Notes under the pieces: generated by a model
The model's database searches: none
Told to the model about the DNA's origin: nothing
Seen by the model: only the letters and a program-made list of their open reading frames with translations
Part shown: positions 51,681 through 60,173 of the stretch, one piece after another
Layout: every line of letters begins with the position of its first letter
How positions within the stretch are numbered: position 1 is the first letter of the stretch
Program-made: the position numbers and the translations under genes
Assembly (NCBI GenBank): GCA_964416175.1
Contig: CAYQDF010000004.1
Location: forward strand, 8,705-72,704
Direction of reading: 5' to 3'
Length of the DNA stretch: 64,000 nucleotides
From: CAYQDF01 sp964416175
Lineage (GTDB): Bacteria; Chloroflexota; Anaerolineae; Anaerolineales; UBA4823

Positions 51681-51905
51681 CTAAAAGACCGGCGGGACGA
51701 CCTTCTCCATCACCAGGAGGGTCAGCGCTCCAAGGAAGCAGGTCATCAATAAGAGCATGAGGGCGATCACAAAGCGCTGGGGCGCGGTCATGCCCAAAAA
51801 ACGCTGGGGCGGGCGGCGGACTGGTTTGACTTCTTCGTAGACCTCCTCAACCTCTTCTTCAATGAAAGGGGAGGTGCTGGCCTGTTCGCGGAATTCGTCT
51901 AACAT
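51681..51905 (-). CDS. Small single-helix membrane protein
   Basis: 74 aa. An acidic N-terminus (FIEEEVEEVYEEVK), a proline- and arginine-rich segment and one membrane helix (VIALMLLLMTCFLGALTLLV). No family is recognised. It lies between gyrA and birA, transcribed after birA, with 41 bases between them. Confidence 0.5.
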   Translation of the reverse strand: MLDEFREQASTSPFIEEEVEEVYEEVKPVRRPPQRFLGMTAPQRFVIALMLLLMTCFLGALTLLVMEKVVPPVF

Positions 51906-51946
51906 CGTGTGTCTCCGGCTTGCTCTCTTCGCTTTTTTTTAACGTT

Positions 51947-52786
51947 TTACTCCCAATTCTCCTGGTTGTCAACGCCTGCCGGGCGCAGGTGGACATCACC
52001 AGCCTGGATGCGCATCAATGCTCCAGTTGGGAGTCTCAGGCGCAGCGCTCCATCCTCTTCCAGGCCGAGCAGTTCCCCTTCGAGAGCTGCCCCGCCCTCC
52101 CGGAACACTCGCACTGGCTGCCCTCGGTAGGCCAGGCGCGCCTCCCAGGTTCGGAGAAATTCCGGACCTTCCAATCTCTGCAGCCAATCCAGTAGCGATC
52201 CGATCACAGCGTGCAGCAAGGCCCAACGATCGACGCTTCTGCCGAGAGCGGCTTCGACGCTCGTGGCTGGAAAGAGCAGCTCCCCCGCTGGCGGCTCCGA
52301 TTCCCGTGCAACATTGATGCCAATCCCCAGGACGGCAGCGGACAGCTCCTGGCCCAGCCAGACAGCTTCGACCAGCACTCCGGACAGCTTTCGCCCCCCC
52401 ACCAGGACGTCATTAGGCCACTTGATCTTCGCCTCCAGACCAAAGACCCTCTCCAGGGCGGTCGACACCGCGAGCGCTCCTACGGCTGTCAGGCGGGTGA
52501 AAACGCTGCTGACACAAAATCGAACCTGCCGGCCATCCGCGAACGGAAGGCGGTCCGGGCGCAGTACCAAGCTGAAAGCCAAAGCGCTGCCAGGTGGGGT
52601 GACCCAGCGCCGCTTGGAGCGACCTCGCCCGGCGGTCTGCGCGTCGGCAATCACGAGAGCCAGGTGCGGCGCTCCACTGCAAGCCAGGCGCAATGCTTCC
52701 GTGTTGGTTGAACCGATTGAATTAAAGTAGTGCAGGGGTCCAAGGGGCAGGTCCGCAAGGAGATCTTCAAGCGAATGTCGGACCAT
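51947..52786 (-). CDS. birA: Biotin-[acetyl-CoA-carboxylase] ligase, monofunctional
   Basis: 279 aa. GRGRSKRRWVTPPGSALAFS holds the biotin-binding GRGRxxRxW motif, and KWPNDVLVGGRKLSGVL binds the adenylate. The C-terminal SH3-like barrel is present. There is no N-terminal HTH, so it cannot repress as E. coli BirA does. TATAAT ends six bases before ATG 52786, implying a leaderless mRNA. Confidence 0.92.
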   Translation of the reverse strand: MVRHSLEDLLADLPLGPLHYFNSIGSTNTEALRLACSGAPHLALVIADAQTAGRGRSKRRWVTPPGSALAFSLVLRPDRLPFADGRQVRFCVSSVFTRLTAVGALAVSTALERVFGLEAKIKWPNDVLVGGRKLSGVLVEAVWLGQELSAAVLGIGINVARESEPPAGELLFPATSVEAALGRSVDRWALLHAVIGSLLDWLQRLEGPEFLRTWEARLAYRGQPVRVFREGGAALEGELLGLEEDGALRLRLPTGALMRIQAGDVHLRPAGVDNQENWE

Positions 52787-52855
52787 AATTCAATTATAAC
52801 CCTTCTCTCCTGCCTGATTTCTGTAGAACGCGACTGTTGTCCGTTACATTCTTTT

Positions 52856-52884
52856 TTGCGCTAACTCTGATTTTATGATATACT
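52856..52884 (+). promoter_or_regulatory. Promoter of the rpsB-tsf-pyrH cluster
   Basis: TTGCGC (52856-52861), 17 bases, TATACT (52879-52884) preceded by TGA (extended -10). The start near 52891 gives a leader of about 144 bases. Confidence 0.65.
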
Positions 52885-52891
52885 CGCCACG

Positions 52892-53007
52892 CTCCCGCCA
52901 GCGGCGGGAGAACTTCTGCCCCACGTGGTCAGATTCCATCTCACACGCCTCCTGACTCGCCCGGGTGTGCCGCCAAAGGCCGGTGCCGGGCGGGGACGAG
53001 GGAGGCG
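52892..53007 (+). promoter_or_regulatory. Structured leader of rpsB
   Basis: CTCCCGCC-AGC-GGCGGGAG (52892-52910) is followed by a long imperfect stem: CGCCTCC (52946-52952) pairs with GGAGGCG (53001-53007), and CGCCCGG (52958-52964) with CCGGGCG (52986-52992). AAAGGAG (about 53019-53024) lies just after. Ribosomal protein S2 leaders often mediate feedback; here that is an inference. Confidence 0.45.
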
Positions 53008-53034
53008 GAGGACAAACAAAGGAGTTCCCTGATT

Positions 53035-54015
53035 ATGTCTGTCATCTCCATGAAAGCCTTGCTGGAGAGCGGGGTACATTTCGGGCACCGCACCCATAAG
53101 TGGCACCCGGCTATGAAACCCTACATCTTCACAGAACGCAACGGCATCCACATCATCGACCTGCAGAAAACCGCCAAAGCCATCGACCAGGCCTACAATC
53201 TGGTGAGGGATACCGTAGCCGAGGGAGGGACGGTGCTTTTCGTCGGCACCAAGCGCCAGGCGCAGGACACGATTCGCGACGAAGCAACCCGCTGCGGCAT
53301 GCCCTATGTGACGAATCGCTGGCTGGGTGGAATGCTCACCAACTGGCGCACTATGCGCCAGCGGATTAACGAACTGGACCGCCTCGAGCGCATGCGCGAA
53401 AAGGGTGAATTCAGCCTGATCACCAAGAAAGAAGCGTTGATCCTGGAGCGGAAGATTGAGCGCCTGGAAGTGCTCCTGGGCGGTATCCGCAAGATGGTTA
53501 CCCTGCCCGACCTGCTCTTTGTCGTGGATGTCCTGCGCGAGTCGACCGCCATCCACGAGGCCAATCTCCTGGATATCCCGGTCGTCGCCCTGGTGGACAC
53601 CAACTGCGATCCGAGCAATGTGGATTACGTCATCCCTTCCAATGATGACGCCATCCGGGCGATCAAATTGTTGGTGGCCAAGATCGCAGACGCGGCCCTG
53701 GAAGGCCGGGCGCTGCACAAGGAAGAGGAAATCGAAGCGATTCCGGAAGGGCTGCCAATGGCGATCGCCGAAGAGCCTGAACTCTCGGACGAGGAGCTTC
53801 TGGGAGAGGCCACTCTGGCCAAGCTGCCCCCGCGCGGCAGGGGAGCTGAGGGCGAAGAAGAGATCGAATTGTTCGCCGAAGTAGCCGAAGAACTGGAAGA
53901 TTTCGAGGCGGAGGAAGAAGAAGTTGAATCTGAGGATTTTGAATCCGTTGACGATGAATCAGAGGAATATCTTGACAAAGAGGACGTAACTGAAGATGAA
54001 TTATTCGAGGAGTAA
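53035..54015 (+). CDS. rpsB: 30S ribosomal protein S2 with acidic C-terminal extension
   Basis: 326 aa. Residues 1-235 match S2 (MKALLESGVHFGHRTHKWHPAMKPYI, GTKRQAQDTI, YVTNRWLGGMLTNW, VDTNCDP and NDDAIRAI). The usual length is about 230-260 aa; the remaining 70-90 residues form an extremely Glu/Asp-rich tail. It leads a conserved cluster with tsf, pyrH, frr, uppS and cdsA. Confidence 0.95.
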   Translation: MSVISMKALLESGVHFGHRTHKWHPAMKPYIFTERNGIHIIDLQKTAKAIDQAYNLVRDTVAEGGTVLFVGTKRQAQDTIRDEATRCGMPYVTNRWLGGMLTNWRTMRQRINELDRLERMREKGEFSLITKKEALILERKIERLEVLLGGIRKMVTLPDLLFVVDVLRESTAIHEANLLDIPVVALVDTNCDPSNVDYVIPSNDDAIRAIKLLVAKIADAALEGRALHKEEEIEAIPEGLPMAIAEEPELSDEELLGEATLAKLPPRGRGAEGEEEIELFAEVAEELEDFEAEEEEVESEDFESVDDESEEYLDKEDVTEDELFEE

Positions 54016-54017
54016 TC

Positions 54018-54623
54018 ATGGCAGTCACTGCTGAACAGATCAAGCTCCTCCGGGCGGAAACCGGTGTGGGTGTTCTGGACTGCCGGGACGCGTTGGAGCA
54101 AAGCGGCGGAGATTTCGACAAGGCAGTCGAGATCTTGCGCGAAAAGGGCCTGGCGCTCGCAGCCAAGCGCGCCGGACGCGAAGCTTCAGAAGGGATGCTG
54201 GAGCTGTATTCACATGGGAATGGACGGGTGGGCGTGATGGTGGAGGTCAACAGCGAGACCGATTTTGTCGCCCGGTCAGAACCCTTTCGGAAATTTGCTC
54301 ACGAGATCGCCTTGCAGATCGCTGCGGCGGCACCGTCCTACATCAGCCCGGACGACGTTCCACCCGCCGTTCTGGAATACGAACGCGCCAAGGCCCGGCA
54401 GCTGGCTTTGGACGAGGGCAAACCCGAAGCTGTGATCGAGAAGATCGTCGACGGGCGGCTGGCAAAATTCTTCGACGAGACCTGCCTGCTGCGGCAGCAG
54501 TATATCCGCGATGAAGACCTCACTATCGAGCAGCTGCTGCACCAAACCATCGCTGCCATCGGCGAAAACATTGTCATCCGGCGGTTTGTTCGCTGGGAAG
54601 TCGGCGGGAATAACGCATCGTGA
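54018..54623 (+). CDS. tsf: Elongation factor Ts, short form
   Basis: 201 aa. N-terminal UBA-like motif (IKLLRAETGVGVLDCRDALE), the core ASEGMLELYSHGNGRVGVMVEVNSETDFVAR segment and one C-terminal region; E. coli EF-Ts has 283 aa, Thermus about 196. It exchanges GDP for GTP on EF-Tu. The start is three bases after the rpsB stop. Confidence 0.95.
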   Translation: MAVTAEQIKLLRAETGVGVLDCRDALEQSGGDFDKAVEILREKGLALAAKRAGREASEGMLELYSHGNGRVGVMVEVNSETDFVARSEPFRKFAHEIALQIAAAAPSYISPDDVPPAVLEYERAKARQLALDEGKPEAVIEKIVDGRLAKFFDETCLLRQQYIRDEDLTIEQLLHQTIAAIGENIVIRRFVRWEVGGNNAS

Positions 54624-54631
54624 CCAACACG

Positions 54632-54657
54632 GAGAGCCAACCAGCTGGTTGGCTCTC
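54632..54657 (+). terminator. Perfect 26-bp palindromic hairpin between tsf and pyrH
   Basis: GAGAGCCAACCAG on the left is an exact inverted copy of CTGGTTGGCTCTC on the right. The tail TTACTATC is poor in T, so termination is likely partial. It may set the lower level of pyrH and later genes relative to rpsB and tsf. Confidence 0.55.
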
Positions 54658-54702
54658 TTACTATCAAGGTGCTGAATTAAAAGATTTCTGGAGCGGGAAC
54701 GT

Positions 54703-55422
54703 ATGGAAAACAATCTGAAATACCGACGCATCTTGCTCAAGCTCAGCGGGGAAGCCCTCTCCGGGCCACAAGACTTTGGGGTCGATCCTGCCCGAGCCGA
54801 GGATATCGCCGAACGAGTGGCAGAGGTCCGTCAGCTGGGTGTCGACGTGGCAATCGTGATCGGAGCCGGCAACCTCTGGCGCGGCCGCAGCGGGCTTGAG
54901 CGCGGCATGGACCGGGCGACCGCGGATTATATGGGGATGCTCGCCACGGTGATGAACGCCCTGGCCCTGATGGATGCCATGGAACGACTGGGTATGGTGA
55001 CCCGTGTGCAATCCGCGATCGAAATGCACGCGGTCGCCGAACCGTACATCCGCCGCCGGGCGATCCGCCACCTCGAGAAAGGGCGCGTCGTGATCCTGGG
55101 TGGCGGAACCGGCAATCCTTATTTCTCCACAGACACTGCCGCGGCCCTGCGCGCGATGGAGATCGGTGCCGATGTGCTGATCAAAGCTACCAAGGTGGAC
55201 GGTGTCTACGACTGCGATCCTCAGACCAATCCCAATGCCAGGCGCTTTGACACCCTGACGTACATGGAAACCATCAACCGCCGCCTGGAGGTCATGGACA
55301 GCACCGCCATCTCCCTGTGCATGGACAACAATCTGCCGATCCTGGTGCTCAACCTCTGGAGCCGGGACGCCCTCCGCCGGGCGCTGCTCGGGGAAAAGGT
55401 TGGGACATTGGTGACCGCCTGA
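54703..55422 (+). CDS. pyrH: Uridylate kinase
   Basis: 239 aa amino acid kinase fold. LLKLSGEALSG binds ATP, AIVIGAGNLWRGR and MDRATADYMGMLATVMNALAL are the PyrH signature, and TDTAAALRAMEIGADVLIKATKVDGVYDCDP is near the end. The enzyme makes UDP from UMP and is a hexamer in bacteria. It sits between tsf and frr as in many genomes. Confidence 0.95.
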   Translation: MENNLKYRRILLKLSGEALSGPQDFGVDPARAEDIAERVAEVRQLGVDVAIVIGAGNLWRGRSGLERGMDRATADYMGMLATVMNALALMDAMERLGMVTRVQSAIEMHAVAEPYIRRRAIRHLEKGRVVILGGGTGNPYFSTDTAAALRAMEIGADVLIKATKVDGVYDCDPQTNPNARRFDTLTYMETINRRLEVMDSTAISLCMDNNLPILVLNLWSRDALRRALLGEKVGTLVTA

Positions 55423-55521
55423 CCGGATTGAGCAACCGCTATTTCCCCCTTTCCGCTCCCGCGATTTTCGAGTATCCTATATATTGCGAACGGCTAACTT
55501 CGCACCTCTGTGGAGGCCATG

Positions 55522-56079
55522 ATGCTCAAGGATGTTTACAATGAAGCCGAAGCCCGCATGAAGGGTGCTGTCCAGGCGTTAGAAGAGGACCTGGGGGGCA
55601 TTCGGACCGGCCGCGCCAGCCCTGCTCTGATCGAACGCCTGCCGGTTGAGTATTACGGCACCCCGACGCCCCTGATCCAGCTGGCCAGTATCGGCGTCCC
55701 GGAAGCGCGCTCACTGCTGATCCGGCCCTTTGACGCCAGCACGCTGAAAGCGATCGAACGCGCCATCCTGGCCTCCGACCTCGGTCTGACGCCGAACAAC
55801 GATGGCAAGACCATCCGGCTCAATTTGCCTCCGCTCACCGAAGAGCGCCGCCGCGATCTGGTGAAAGTCGTTCACAACCGCGTAGAAGAGGCGCGCGTTG
55901 CTGTGCGCAACGTCCGTCGGGATATGATCAAAGACCTTCAGGAATTTGAAAAAGAGAAGCTGATCTCCGAGGACGAAAGAAAACGCGGAGAGGAAGAGGT
56001 GCAGAAAATCACGGACCGCTATATTGAAGATATCAACGCCATCGGCGAACGCAAGGAGAAGGAAATCCTGGAAGTCTGA
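55522..56079 (+). CDS. frr: Ribosome recycling factor
   Basis: 185 aa, the usual length. IRTGRASPALIERLPVEYYG and the KVVHNRVEEARVAVRNVRRD segment are conserved. Start ATG 55522 has GGAGG five bases upstream; ATG 55519 is a poorer option. It recycles ribosomes after termination with EF-G. Confidence 0.95.
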   Translation: MLKDVYNEAEARMKGAVQALEEDLGGIRTGRASPALIERLPVEYYGTPTPLIQLASIGVPEARSLLIRPFDASTLKAIERAILASDLGLTPNNDGKTIRLNLPPLTEERRRDLVKVVHNRVEEARVAVRNVRRDMIKDLQEFEKEKLISEDERKRGEEEVQKITDRYIEDINAIGERKEKEILEV

Positions 56080-56088
56080 CCGCCAGCC

Positions 56089-56823
56089 ATGAAAAAACAG
56101 AAGAATTCTGTGTCTCACGATCAGATCCCGACCCACATTGCCATTATCATGGATGGGAATGGGCGGTGGGCGCTTTCTCGCGGCCTGCCCCGTCTCGCTG
56201 GTCACCGCGCTGGCACGGAAAACCTTCGGCGGGTGATCGAAGCCTGCATCGAGTTCGGCGTCAGGTACCTGACCATTTACGCCTTCTCTACTGAGAACTG
56301 GGGCCGCCCTCCCGAAGAAGTCCAGGGTCTTATGCGCATCCTTGAGAACGTGATCGACAGGGAGCTGCAAGAGCTTCACGACCAGGGGGTACAGATCCGC
56401 CACATCGGGCGGCTTGACCGCATCCAGCCTTCTCTTCATCAGAAGGTGCTCAACGCTATCGAGCGCACGAAGAATAACACCCGGCTGGTATTGAACGTGG
56501 CATTCAATTATGGCGGGCGGGACGAGATCGTGTGCGCCATAAAGCACATGATCGAAAACGGCGTCGAACCCGCAGATGTGACCGATGAGATGGTCAGCCA
56601 GTATCTGTTTACCGCCGGCGTGCCCGACCCTGACCTGATCATCCGCACCTCGGGCGAGCTGCGCGGAAGCAATTTCCTGATCTGGCAGGGGGCGTACTCC
56701 GAATGGTATTTCACCCCCACCTACTGGCCTGATTTCGACAAGGCCGAGCTGGCGCGCGCGCTGGACGAGTACAAACGCCGCCAGCGCCGCTTTGGTCAGG
56801 TGCCTGCCACCCAACCAGACTGA
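56089..56823 (+). CDS. uppS: Isoprenyl transferase (undecaprenyl diphosphate synthase)
   Basis: 244 aa. IAIIMDGNGRWALSRG near residue 18 carries the catalytic Asp, HRAGTENLRRVIE and YLTIYAFSTENWGRP follow, and FNYGGRDEIV and PDLIIRTSGELRGSNFLIWQ complete the family set. It makes the lipid carrier for cell wall synthesis. The next gene, cdsA, starts 28 bases downstream. Confidence 0.95.
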   Translation: MKKQKNSVSHDQIPTHIAIIMDGNGRWALSRGLPRLAGHRAGTENLRRVIEACIEFGVRYLTIYAFSTENWGRPPEEVQGLMRILENVIDRELQELHDQGVQIRHIGRLDRIQPSLHQKVLNAIERTKNNTRLVLNVAFNYGGRDEIVCAIKHMIENGVEPADVTDEMVSQYLFTAGVPDPDLIIRTSGELRGSNFLIWQGAYSEWYFTPTYWPDFDKAELARALDEYKRRQRRFGQVPATQPD

Positions 56824-56851
56824 CAATCCAACCAAACTGCCGCCCGCATCA

Positions 56852-57670
56852 ATGCTCAGAGCTCGCGTCCTGGTCGTCGTCATCCTGCTTCCCATCGGGC
56901 TGGCGATCGTATATCTCGGCGGCTGGGCTTTTGCCGCTTTCGTCGCCCTGATCCTGGGGACGGCAGGATGGGAGTTTGCGCGTTTGTATGGAGCGCGAGA
57001 CCTCCGGCCAGCCAGCGTCCTGGTCGTGGCAGGGGCAGCATTGTTTCCACTGGCGCGCATGCGCGACGGGTTTGAAAGCGCGCCCTGGGTGATCAGCCTC
57101 GTGATCCTTGGCAGCATGGCATATCACCTGATCTGCTACGAGCGCGGCCGCGACCAGGCTGCCACGGATTTCGCCGTGACCTTAGCCGGCGCCCTATACC
57201 TGGGCTGGCTGGGTGGTTATCTCGTCTCCCTGCGAAATTTGCCCGAAGGGACCTGGTGGCTGCTGCTGGTGCTCCCCTCTGTCTGGCTGGCTGATTCGGG
57301 AGCCTACTTCATTGGGCGATCTTACGGACGCAGGAAATTGAGCCCTCGACTCAGCCCCCAAAAGACCTGGGAAGGCTACCTCGGCGGGATCCTCGTTGGC
57401 GTTCCGGGCACAGCCGGCCTGGTCTACCTGTGGCAGATTTGGGCTGGTCCCGAATTCACCATCTCGCCCGTCCAGGGGGCACTCCTCGGCCTGCTGCTCA
57501 GCGGTCTCCCCACCCTCGGCGACCTGGGCGAATCCATGATCAAACGCCAGGCAGGGGCCAAAGACTCGAGCAGCCTGCTCCCCGGACATGGTGGGGTTTT
57601 CGATCGGATCGATTCCTGGCTCTGGGCGGCGGCGATCGGATATCACTTCATCGTCTGGATCATCAGGTGA
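56852..57670 (+). CDS. cdsA: Phosphatidate cytidylyltransferase
   Basis: 272 aa with about seven membrane segments. The CDP-alcohol signature near residue 235 reads SMIKRQAGAKDSSSLLPGHG followed by GVFDR, and KTWEGYLGG lies before it. It makes CDP-diacylglycerol for phospholipid synthesis. ATG 56852 is the likely start; no ribosome binding site is seen. It ends the cluster begun by rpsB and converges with the next gene. Confidence 0.93.
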   Translation: MLRARVLVVVILLPIGLAIVYLGGWAFAAFVALILGTAGWEFARLYGARDLRPASVLVVAGAALFPLARMRDGFESAPWVISLVILGSMAYHLICYERGRDQAATDFAVTLAGALYLGWLGGYLVSLRNLPEGTWWLLLVLPSVWLADSGAYFIGRSYGRRKLSPRLSPQKTWEGYLGGILVGVPGTAGLVYLWQIWAGPEFTISPVQGALLGLLLSGLPTLGDLGESMIKRQAGAKDSSSLLPGHGGVFDRIDSWLWAAAIGYHFIVWIIR

Positions 57671-57696
57671 GATTTTCTTTGCAATTTCCGGTTTCG

Positions 57697-58677
57697 TCAG
57701 GTGACCGGTTGCGGCCTGGCGGTCGACCGGGCTTCCATTCTACCTTCATAAATCCGCAAGAAAACGACCGCTGACAGGATCATCAGGCTGCCCGCGATCT
57801 GCGGAGGGTTCAACCTCTCGCCCAGCAGGGAATAGGCGATCGCAGCGGTGAACGCCGGCTCCAGGGTGAGGATCAGATTGGCGACGCTCGATGGCAGGTA
57901 GCTCAGGCTCACGTTATACAACCCAAACCCGGTCAGGGTGGGCCCCGCTGCCAGGAGGAACAGGATCCCCCAGCCTGTCCAGGCGTCCCTCAGCCAGAGA
58001 ATCTCCCCCGGCGAGTCGGCTGCGCCGGGGAGGATCCCCCCACCTGCCAAATTGAAGGTAAACAGGAACACCGTCGCAAACCCAAAGGTGTAACAAAGCG
58101 TCGTCCAGGGGTTCAAGCCGCGTTGCGCAGCAGAACGACCCATCAGGCTGTAAATGGCATAAAGGAGCCCGGAGAATACCCCGGCCAGGATGCCAACCAG
58201 GTTGGCGCGCCACGCCGCTTGATCGAGCGCACCGGACACCAGGACGCATCCGCCGAGGCTGATGGCGACTGCCAGGAGCTTGGCCCAATCCAGGCGCTCT
58301 TTGAGCACCCACCAACCCAGCAGAGCGGTGAATCCAGCTGAAGAATAGGCCAGCACAGTCGATACGGCTGCTCCATTCAGCGCCACGGATAGAGTCCAGA
58401 GAGCGTTGAAGACGGCCAGCACGAACCCATACCCGATGAGATAGGTCAGGTCCCCGCGCCCGATCCGCAGCAGGCTGGGGCGCAAGAAACGCAGCACCGG
58501 CAGCAGGGTCAACACAACCATGCCGTCCCGCCAGAAGGCGAGCACGAGCGCTGGCAGGTGATAGGATTGGGTGAGATAGCGAATGAAGATCGCCGTCGTG
58601 GACAGGATGGCGGCGCTTATCAAGGCGATTGGGTAGCCGCGGGTCAGATTGGTGCCATGGGCACGGTTGTGTGACAC
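57697..58677 (-). CDS. EamA-type DMT superfamily transporter
   Basis: 326 aa with ten membrane helices formed by two EamA repeats. The second repeat carries LGERLNPPQIAGSLMILSAVVF, and the first STVLAYSSAGFTALLGWWVLKE. The GTG start at 58677 lies six bases after the upstream stop, with AGGAGG inside the end of that gene. The substrate is unknown. Last gene of a minus-strand run. Confidence 0.85.
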   Translation of the reverse strand: MSHNRAHGTNLTRGYPIALISAAILSTTAIFIRYLTQSYHLPALVLAFWRDGMVVLTLLPVLRFLRPSLLRIGRGDLTYLIGYGFVLAVFNALWTLSVALNGAAVSTVLAYSSAGFTALLGWWVLKERLDWAKLLAVAISLGGCVLVSGALDQAAWRANLVGILAGVFSGLLYAIYSLMGRSAAQRGLNPWTTLCYTFGFATVFLFTFNLAGGGILPGAADSPGEILWLRDAWTGWGILFLLAAGPTLTGFGLYNVSLSYLPSSVANLILTLEPAFTAAIAYSLLGERLNPPQIAGSLMILSAVVFLRIYEGRMEARSTARPQPVT

Positions 58678-58683
58678 AGACTC

Positions 58684-59313
58684 TCAGACTCCTCCTGATT
58701 TATAGGTCCGGAAGACGAACCAGGTGATCACACTCATAACGACCAGTTCTCCACCATCTTCTAAAGTTCCTAATGGATCAAAAAAGATCGTGTCTCGAAA
58801 TATCTCGTGAATCATGTCCACCAAGACTCCAAAGAACGCCAGGACCAGGACAAGCCCCAGGATCCCGCGCGCAAAGAGCCTGTGTTCATCATCCGATTGG
58901 AGATAACCGGCGGCGAGCGTGATGATCAGGAACCCCGCAGCAATCACAGTGATCAGGAGCTCCCCAAAGTCCCGTCCGCGCAGGCCGAGCCTGTCAGCGA
59001 TCGGTAACATCTCTGCAACATATAGCCCATAGGTCTCGTGGACCAAAAAGGCGTCGTCGACGAGCAGGTAAGTAAAAACTAAGAACCACCCGGCGTGAAC
59101 CAGGGCGCGATCCCGCCAGGCCATCGCCCCAAGCATGAAAAGGATCGCAGCCAATTTGAGATACTGATAATACTCTCCATAGCCTCGATCCATTTCCACC
59201 GAGTACATCGAGCTCAGATTGTCAGCGTGCGTATAAATTAAGTCTAAAACGATGAATATCAGGTCGATCGTGATCAATACTGCTAAGAGAATCAAAGTGT
59301 TTTTTATCCGCAT
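58684..59313 (-). CDS. Six-helix membrane protein of unknown function
   Basis: 209 aa. Hydrophobic segments at about residues 7-27, 50-66, 73-91, 115-133, 145-165 and 185-201, with HETYGLY after the third and LVDMIHEIFR before the last. The start at 59313 (MRIKNT) is chosen by hydrophobicity; a longer upstream extension would overlap the next gene. No family is recognised. It is next to a hemolysin III-type gene and a DMT transporter gene. Confidence 0.65.
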   Translation of the reverse strand: MRIKNTLILLAVLITIDLIFIVLDLIYTHADNLSSMYSVEMDRGYGEYYQYLKLAAILFMLGAMAWRDRALVHAGWFLVFTYLLVDDAFLVHETYGLYVAEMLPIADRLGLRGRDFGELLITVIAAGFLIITLAAGYLQSDDEHRLFARGILGLVLVLAFFGVLVDMIHEIFRDTIFFDPLGTLEDGGELVVMSVITWFVFRTYKSGGV

Positions 59314-59353
59314 CACCGATACAATGGAAATGTGCTCGGAGTGTCTCGAGCCC

Positions 59354-60031
59354 TTAATGGGCAAGTCCCAGGTACAGGAGCACAGCGAAGAAGTGGGAAA
59401 TACTGCCCCCCAGAACGAAGAAGTGCCAGACAACGTGCATGTAAGGAATTTTTTGCAGCGCATAAAAGATGATCCCCACCGAATAGAAAACGCCGCCAAT
59501 CGCAACCAGGATCAGCCCCCCCACAGGGATGCTGACCAACAATTCTTTTATCACCACCACTCCCAGCCAGCCCATGAGCACGTATCCCAGCACCGATAGC
59601 TTTTGAAAGCGATCAATGAACAAAGCTTTAAAACTCACTCCCAAAAGGGCGATTCCCCAGATGATCGCCAACAAGGTCCACCCCCATTTTCCCCGCAGGC
59701 TGACCAGCAGGAAGGGTGTGTATGTCCCTGCGATGAGCAGGTAGATTGAAGCGTGGTCGAAGATCTTGAAGACGCGCTTGAGTCGTGGGTGCTGGAAGCC
59801 ATGGTAGAGGGTCGAAGCCAGGTACAGGATGACCAGCGAAGCGCCGTAGATGCTGAAGCTGACGATCTTGTAGACATCCCGGTTCAGCACCGCTACCACA
59901 ACCAGCAAGGTCAGCCCGGCGATGCTCAGGGCAGCCCCTACACCGTGCGTGATGCTGTGCGCGACCTCCTCGCCGAGTGAAAAAAGCCGGATGGATGGCT
60001 CGCTGATCAGGTTGCTTAAGAATTTTCGCAT
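59354..60031 (-). CDS. Hemolysin III family (PAQR-like) membrane protein
   Basis: 225 aa with seven membrane helices. EEVAHSITHGVGAALSIAG at the start, STLYHGF and FDHASIYLLIAGTYTPF in the middle and HVVWHFFVLGGSISHFFAV at the end match the family, including conserved His, Ser and Asp residues of the metal site. Function is uncertain; some relatives affect membrane lipid balance. GAGGA precedes the ATG at nine bases. A possible 41-aa frame overlaps its start. Confidence 0.88.
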   Translation of the reverse strand: MRKFLSNLISEPSIRLFSLGEEVAHSITHGVGAALSIAGLTLLVVVAVLNRDVYKIVSFSIYGASLVILYLASTLYHGFQHPRLKRVFKIFDHASIYLLIAGTYTPFLLVSLRGKWGWTLLAIIWGIALLGVSFKALFIDRFQKLSVLGYVLMGWLGVVVIKELLVSIPVGGLILVAIGGVFYSVGIIFYALQKIPYMHVVWHFFVLGGSISHFFAVLLYLGLAH

Positions 60032-60141
60032 GAATTATTGTCCTCGAAGAAGAGGGTTCGCCCGCGTATCCCGCAATACTCGAAACGAGGCTCAGGCGCC
60101 GGATTCACAAAACAGTATCCTCGATGATCGTTGTAGTCCAT
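60016..60141 (-). CDS. Possible small protein (41 aa) coupled to the hemolysin III gene
   Basis: ATG 60141 lies ten bases after AAGGAGG (60158-60152) and opens a frame of 41 codons with Tyr, Cys, Asp and Arg spread throughout (start MDYNDHRGYCF, end EDNNSCENS). Its stop lies 16 bases inside the hemolysin III gene. The strong site and the overlap suggest coupling. No homolog is known to me. Confidence 0.35.
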   Translation of the reverse strand: MDYNDHRGYCFVNPAPEPRFEYCGIRGRTLFFEDNNSCENS

Positions 60142-60173
60142 CCATCAACCACCTCCTTGAGGCTTCCCGGGTG

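Noticed and set aside
55711..57117. 468-codon minus-strand open frame opposite frr, uppS and cdsA
   Set aside because: Antisense of three conserved genes and no domain.
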